Shown here one piece after another: positions 42,901 through 45,458 of a stretch of 45,458 nt of DNA. A model generated the notes under the pieces. That model did no database searches and was not told the DNA's origin. It saw only the letters and a list, made by a program, of their open reading frames with translations. The DNA comes from Thermoflexales bacterium (GTDB lineage: Bacteria; Chloroflexota; Anaerolineae; Fen-1058), in the NCBI GenBank assembly GCA_016931085.1, contig JAFGFO010000163.1, positions 1 through 45,458 on the forward strand, read 5' to 3'. Position numbers and translations under genes: made by a program. Each line of letters begins with the position of its first letter. Within the stretch, counting starts at the first letter, position 1.

Positions 42901-45458
42901 AGGCCATTGCCGTCCTTGTCTTCAAAGACCGTGCCGTAGACGATGATGGCCGACGGCCGGTCGCCAAAGTCGACCTGGTAGCTGTTGCCCGTCACCACGT
43001 TTCGCGTCCGGCTGTTGGGCGTGGTAGACAGGTAGCCAGGCGGGTCGGTCTCGATGATAGTGTGCGGCCCGGCGAGTGTAGTGGAGAAGACGTAGGTGCC
43101 ATAGACGCCGGTCAGCCTGGTGACGACGCTCCCGTCCGGCTCGTTCAACGTGATGAGCACGCCCTCGATGCCAGTCTCGCCCACGTCCCGTGTTTGGTTG
43201 TGGTTCATGTCACGATAGACCGTGCCAAAGATCGACGCGTAAGCGAGGCTGCTGGTGTCGCCAAAGTCCACCTGGTAGCTGTGGCCCATCTCCACATCCA
43301 ACTGGATGCTGTTGGGCGTGGTCGAGTGATAGAGGGGCGGGTCGGTCTCGGCGACGACGTGCACGCCGGCGAGGGTGGTCGAGAAGGTATAGCCGCCGTT
43401 CAGGTTGGTGGTGGTGGTGACACCTTCATCCAACGTGATGATGACGCCGGCCAGCCCCGTCTCGCCGCTGCCCTGCAGGCCATCGCCGTTCAGGTCGTTA
43501 AAGACGGTGCCGTAGATGGTCGCAAAACTGGCCTCGGCCAGCACGTCGCCAAAGTTCACCTGGTAACTGCCGCCCAGGGCCACGTTCAACTGGACCAGGT
43601 CGGGCGTGGTCGAGCGATAGCCGGGCAAGTTGGTCTCGACCACGCTGTGCGGCCCGGCCACGGTCGTGGACAGTGTGTAGCCGCCGTTGAGGTTGGTGGT
43701 GGTGGTGACGGCGCCGTCCAACGTGATCGTCGCGCCGGCCAGGCCCAACTCGTCAGCGTCCTGGACGCCGTTGCTGTTGAGATCGTCGAACACCACGCCC
43801 ATGAGGGTGGCCCAGTCGCGGCCATCCTCGTCACGTACGTCGCCAAAGTTCACCTCGAGACTCGTCCCCAGGCTCAGGCTGATCACGAGCGTGTCGGGGG
43901 TGGTCGAGCGATAGCCAGCCAGGTTGGTCTCGACGAGCACGTGATGACCTTCTTCAGGCGTGGAGAAGGTATAGCCGCCGTTGGCGTTCGTCGTCGCGGC
44001 CTCTTCGTCGAGACGGACGGTCACGCCCGCGATGCCCGTCTCGCCCACGTCTTGTATCCCATCGCCATCCAGGTCGTTAAAGACCGTGCCATACACGGTC
44101 GCCAGGTCAGGGCGAGTGGTGTCGCCAAAGTCTACCTGGTAACTGTCGCCCAGAGCCACGTCCAGATGGACGACGTCGGGTGTGGTCGAGCGATAACCGG
44201 GCGGGTTCGTTTCGACCAGCGTGTGAGCGCCCTGCGTGGTCGAGAAAGTGTAGCCGCCGTACACGTTCGTAAGCGTCTGCACCGCGCTGTCGAGCGTGAT
44301 CGTCACGCTGGCCAGGCCGGGTTCGCCGGTATCCTGGCGCCCGTCACCGTCCAGGTCATCGTAGACTGTGCCATACAGAGTGGCAAAGTCCGTCTGTGTT
44401 TGGGAGACGTCGCCAAAGTCCACCTCGTAGCTGTTGCCGAGCGTCACGCTCACGACGACCGTGTTGGGCGTCGTCGAGCGATAGCCAGCCGGGTCGGTCT
44501 CGACGAGGATGTGCGTGCCGGACATGGTGACGCCAAAGGCATACGCGCCGTAGGCATTCGTCCTGATCGCGGCCTGGCCGTCTAATGTGATCTCGACGTT
44601 GGGGATGCCGACCTCGCCGGGGTCGTGGAGGCCGTTGCTGTTGTTGTCGTTAAAGACCGTGCCATACAGGCTGGCCCGGTCGGTGACCGTCTCGGCGATG
44701 TCTCCAAAGTCTACCTGGTAGCTCACCCCCAGCAGCACGTCCAGGACGACGGTGTTCGGCGTGGTCGAGCGGTAGCCGGGCGGGTCGGTCTCGACGAGCG
44801 TGTGCACGCCGGCCACTGTCGTGGAGAAGGTGTAGCCGCCGTTCAGGTTGGTCGTGGCCGTGGCACTGCCGTCCAGCGTGATGGTCACGCCGGCCAGGCC
44901 GGGCTCGCCGATTTCCTGCACGCCGTTGCCGTTCTTGTCGTTGTAGACCGTGCCGTACAAGGTGGCAAAGTTGCCGCTGGTATTGATCGGGACGTCGCCA
45001 AAGTCCACCTGGTAGCTTTGGCCGCTCACCACCTCCAGTTGGACGGTGTTGGGCGTGGTCGAGCGATAGCCAGCCGGATCCGTTTCGACCACGCTGTGAG
45101 GCCCGGCTGCCACGGCGGCGAAGGCGTACAGGCCATAGGAATTGGTCTTGACCGTGGACGCGCCGTCCAACGTGACAGACACATTCGGGATGCCATTCTC
45201 GCCGGCATCCTGGACACCGTTGCTGTTCTTGTCGTTGAACACGGTGCCGTACACGTTCGCAAAGTTAGCCGTCGTGAGCACGTCGCCAAAGTCTACGACA
45301 TAACTCTGGCCGAGCGCCACGTTCAGCACGACTTGATTGGCCGTGGTCGAGCGGTAGCCTGGCAAGTCGGTCTCGACGAGCGTGTGGGCCCCGGCCACAG
45401 TGGTGGACAGCGCATAGCCGCCGTTCAGGTTGGTCGTGGTGGTGACGCTGCCGTCCAG
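39984..45458 (-). CDS. Giant SdrD_B-repeat protein with two C-terminal PPC-like domains (N-terminus beyond right edge)
   Basis: At least 1824 residues; the frame is open to the right edge, so the signal peptide and first repeats are missing. It has one partial plus 15 full SdrD_B-like units, closely related to those of the neighbouring giant gene. After ICDPDSSEDDD come two beta-rich domains resembling bacterial pre-peptidase C-terminal (PPC) domains (e.g. DTVLTLYDADSRTTLAG and TPTLQLYDSDGN). Each is followed by the same motif: LYLPVIMRN (about 40483-40512) and the extreme C-terminal LYLPVILRNY (39987-40016). It is likely a surface or secreted stalk protein. The first conventional start visible near the edge (GTG 45398) is internal, since the frame before it encodes regular repeat sequence. 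Confidence 0.9.
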   Translation of the reverse strand: MDGSVTTTTNLNGGYALSTTVAGAHTLVETDLPGYRSTTANQVVLNVALGQSYVVDFGDVLTTANFANVYGTVFNDKNSNGVQDAGENGIPNVSVTLDGASTVKTNSYGLYAFAAVAAGPHSVVETDPAGYRSTTPNTVQLEVVSGQSYQVDFGDVPINTSGNFATLYGTVYNDKNGNGVQEIGEPGLAGVTITLDGSATATTNLNGGYTFSTTVAGVHTLVETDPPGYRSTTPNTVVLDVLLGVSYQVDFGDIAETVTDRASLYGTVFNDNNSNGLHDPGEVGIPNVEITLDGQAAIRTNAYGAYAFGVTMSGTHILVETDPAGYRSTTPNTVVVSVTLGNSYEVDFGDVSQTQTDFATLYGTVYDDLDGDGRQDTGEPGLASVTITLDSAVQTLTNVYGGYTFSTTQGAHTLVETNPPGYRSTTPDVVHLDVALGDSYQVDFGDTTRPDLATVYGTVFNDLDGDGIQDVGETGIAGVTVRLDEEAATTNANGGYTFSTPEEGHHVLVETNLAGYRSTTPDTLVISLSLGTSLEVNFGDVRDEDGRDWATLMGVVFDDLNSNGVQDADELGLAGATITLDGAVTTTTNLNGGYTLSTTVAGPHSVVETNLPGYRSTTPDLVQLNVALGGSYQVNFGDVLAEASFATIYGTVFNDLNGDGLQGSGETGLAGVIITLDEGVTTTTNLNGGYTFSTTLAGVHVVAETDPPLYHSTTPNSIQLDVEMGHSYQVDFGDTSSLAYASIFGTVYRDMNHNQTRDVGETGIEGVLITLNEPDGSVVTRLTGVYGTYVFSTTLAGPHTIIETDPPGYLSTTPNSRTRNVVTGNSYQVDFGDRPSAIIVYGTVFEDKDGNGLQDAGEAGIGGVTITLDSLITTTTDLTGTYLLTTAIPGAHTVIEIDPPGYRSTTPNSVVLSATLGSVFQVNFGDVSTAITTFASIYGTVFNDRDGSGVQGAGETGLAGVLITLDGERMGRTNMYGNYTFSTTLAGPHLVVETDPPGYRSTTPNSVVVSVTLDGSTSRSYQVDFGDIAETAIDLANIYGTVFEDNNGNGVQDSDEPGIAGVSVRLEGPQAVTATTNLNGAYAMSTTVAGLYTVVETDLPCYRSTTPNSIVISVTLGHSYQVDFGDTNRSDLAIIYGTVFNDNNSNGVQEQNEEGIESVLLTLNGVVTATTGVYGSYTFVTHQAGAHTLVEIDPPGYRSTTPNIVRLDVVLGNSYQVDFGDVLTSTSGNFASLYGTVFNDNNGNGVQDAREVGIPHVTITLDGVVSTTTNINGSYTFSTTKAGPHRLVETDLPNYRSTTPNTVMLNVMLNNSYQADFGDVLSSISLGFATLYGTVFEDTDGNGVQDMGEAGLAGVVLSLDEAVTTTTNLLGGYTFSTTVAGPHTLVETDPPGYRSTTPNTILLNVALNNSYQADFGDVSLSAPFPFASIFGTVFDDNNRNGTRDAGEVGLAGVSLSLNGSTEATTNLNGGYTFSTTVAGLHTVLETDLPGYRSTTPNTVTLNVAAQNGGVINTSYQADFGDAFVICDPDSSEDDDTPASAKPLTLTHNFCEDAGDWMTFAAAAETVYTITTNAWGQRADTVLTLYDADSRTTLAGSDDYEGSTDFSSQIVWTATAPGLYYLHVGSHGGVTGHATEYNVWLEHRPLTYTFLYLPVIMRNLTGVIVTEGVTLTGELLAPTGVITHTLPDAYEIDDTWQQAKLIEPGELQTRTFDSPTPAFPANAYLPDKDYVRFQAYPNVPVTFTVLSHLGTTPTLQLYDSDGNSPYQVEGRWLTGSLSLVWTPPDRQVYYVAAYDVNAAVPATYTLRMDRQPVYPLYLPVILRNY
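40893..45458 (-). repeat. Tandem array of at least 15 SdrD_B-like coding repeats (cut by right edge)
   Basis: Period about 290 bp, with stronger similarity between units than in the first giant gene. TTTTNLNGGYTFSTTVAG and YRSTTPNTV recur almost unchanged. Several units lie next to near-identical DNA words, which suggests recent expansion or gene conversion. Confidence 0.9.

Noticed and set aside
42249..44585. Long plus-strand open frames opposite the repeat proteins (up to 778 residues at 42249-44585, and 585 at 36687-38444)
   Set aside because: They are antisense mirrors of the SdrD_B repeats. Their periodic composition follows the repeat on the other strand, they have no RBS, and the minus-strand products have recognisable domains.
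34959..45458. Regularly spaced repeats that might be taken for a CRISPR array
   Set aside because: The period is about 290 bp and the units are coding, with conserved protein motifs. There are no 25-40 bp repeats with unique spacers and no cas genes.

Overview
The window looks like a piece of a Chloroflexota (Anaerolineae-like) genome, probably a metagenome contig. This is an inference from gene content and style: GC-rich DNA, a Npt/MFS-HEAT-cNMP fusion, threonine/proline-rich secreted proteins ending in an LPVxxxN(Y) motif, SdrD_B-repeat giants, and many short palindromic intergenic repeats. Both ends cut through genes. The right end lies inside a repeat array, so it may be an assembly break. 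I saw no tRNA, rRNA, CRISPR array, transposase or riboswitch. No gene-free stretch exceeds about 240 bases.

Layout. 1-1345 (minus): two tandem LolD/MacB-type ABC ATPases, the second cut by the left edge. 1563-4217 (plus): a multi-spanning membrane protein, a membrane-anchored methyltransferase with a C-terminal zinc ribbon, and a fumarylacetoacetate-hydrolase-family enzyme. 4235-6310 (minus): a membrane-anchored TPR protein with a promoter placed for a leaderless mRNA. 6451-10431 (plus): trmFO, an M28 peptidase, hflX (apparent ATC start) and a small membrane protein. 10438-10749 (minus): a MIP18/DUF59 protein behind a consensus sigma-70 promoter.

10974-26066 (plus) is a compact non-ribosomal peptide locus. 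It holds an MbtH-like protein, a 1189-residue transporter-like/HEAT/cyclic-nucleotide-binding fusion with its own promoter, an FkbH-ACP protein, an NRPS module C-A-PCP-E, and a terminal module C-A-PCP-TE. FkbH domains load glyceryl units onto carrier proteins. The second C domain resembles the type that accepts D-residues, and the last A domain reads as an alanine code. The simplest product model is therefore glyceryl-D-Xaa-Ala, released or cyclised by the TE. No PKS is present.

26148-29971 (plus): an oligopeptide-type solute-binding lipoprotein overlapping by ATGA with a HAMP-GAF sensor that has no output domain. 30108-34831 (plus): EF-P with arginine at the loop tip, a small Cys-rich protein, a receiver-CpaE/ParA fusion, and a UbiD decarboxylase followed by an aconitase-X large subunit. 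The UbiD/AcnX pair is the combination used in the archaeal-type mevalonate pathway, but the AcnX small (swivel) subunit is not in the window.

34914-45458 (minus): two giant secreted proteins. One has 16 SdrD_B-like repeats. The other, cut by the right edge, has at least 15 full repeats plus two PPC-like domains, each followed by YLPVIxRN. Perfect hairpins, most with 3-nt loops, sit in many of the gene gaps from about 10 kb onward. One palindromic repeat also lies inside two unrelated coding sequences in the same reading frame.
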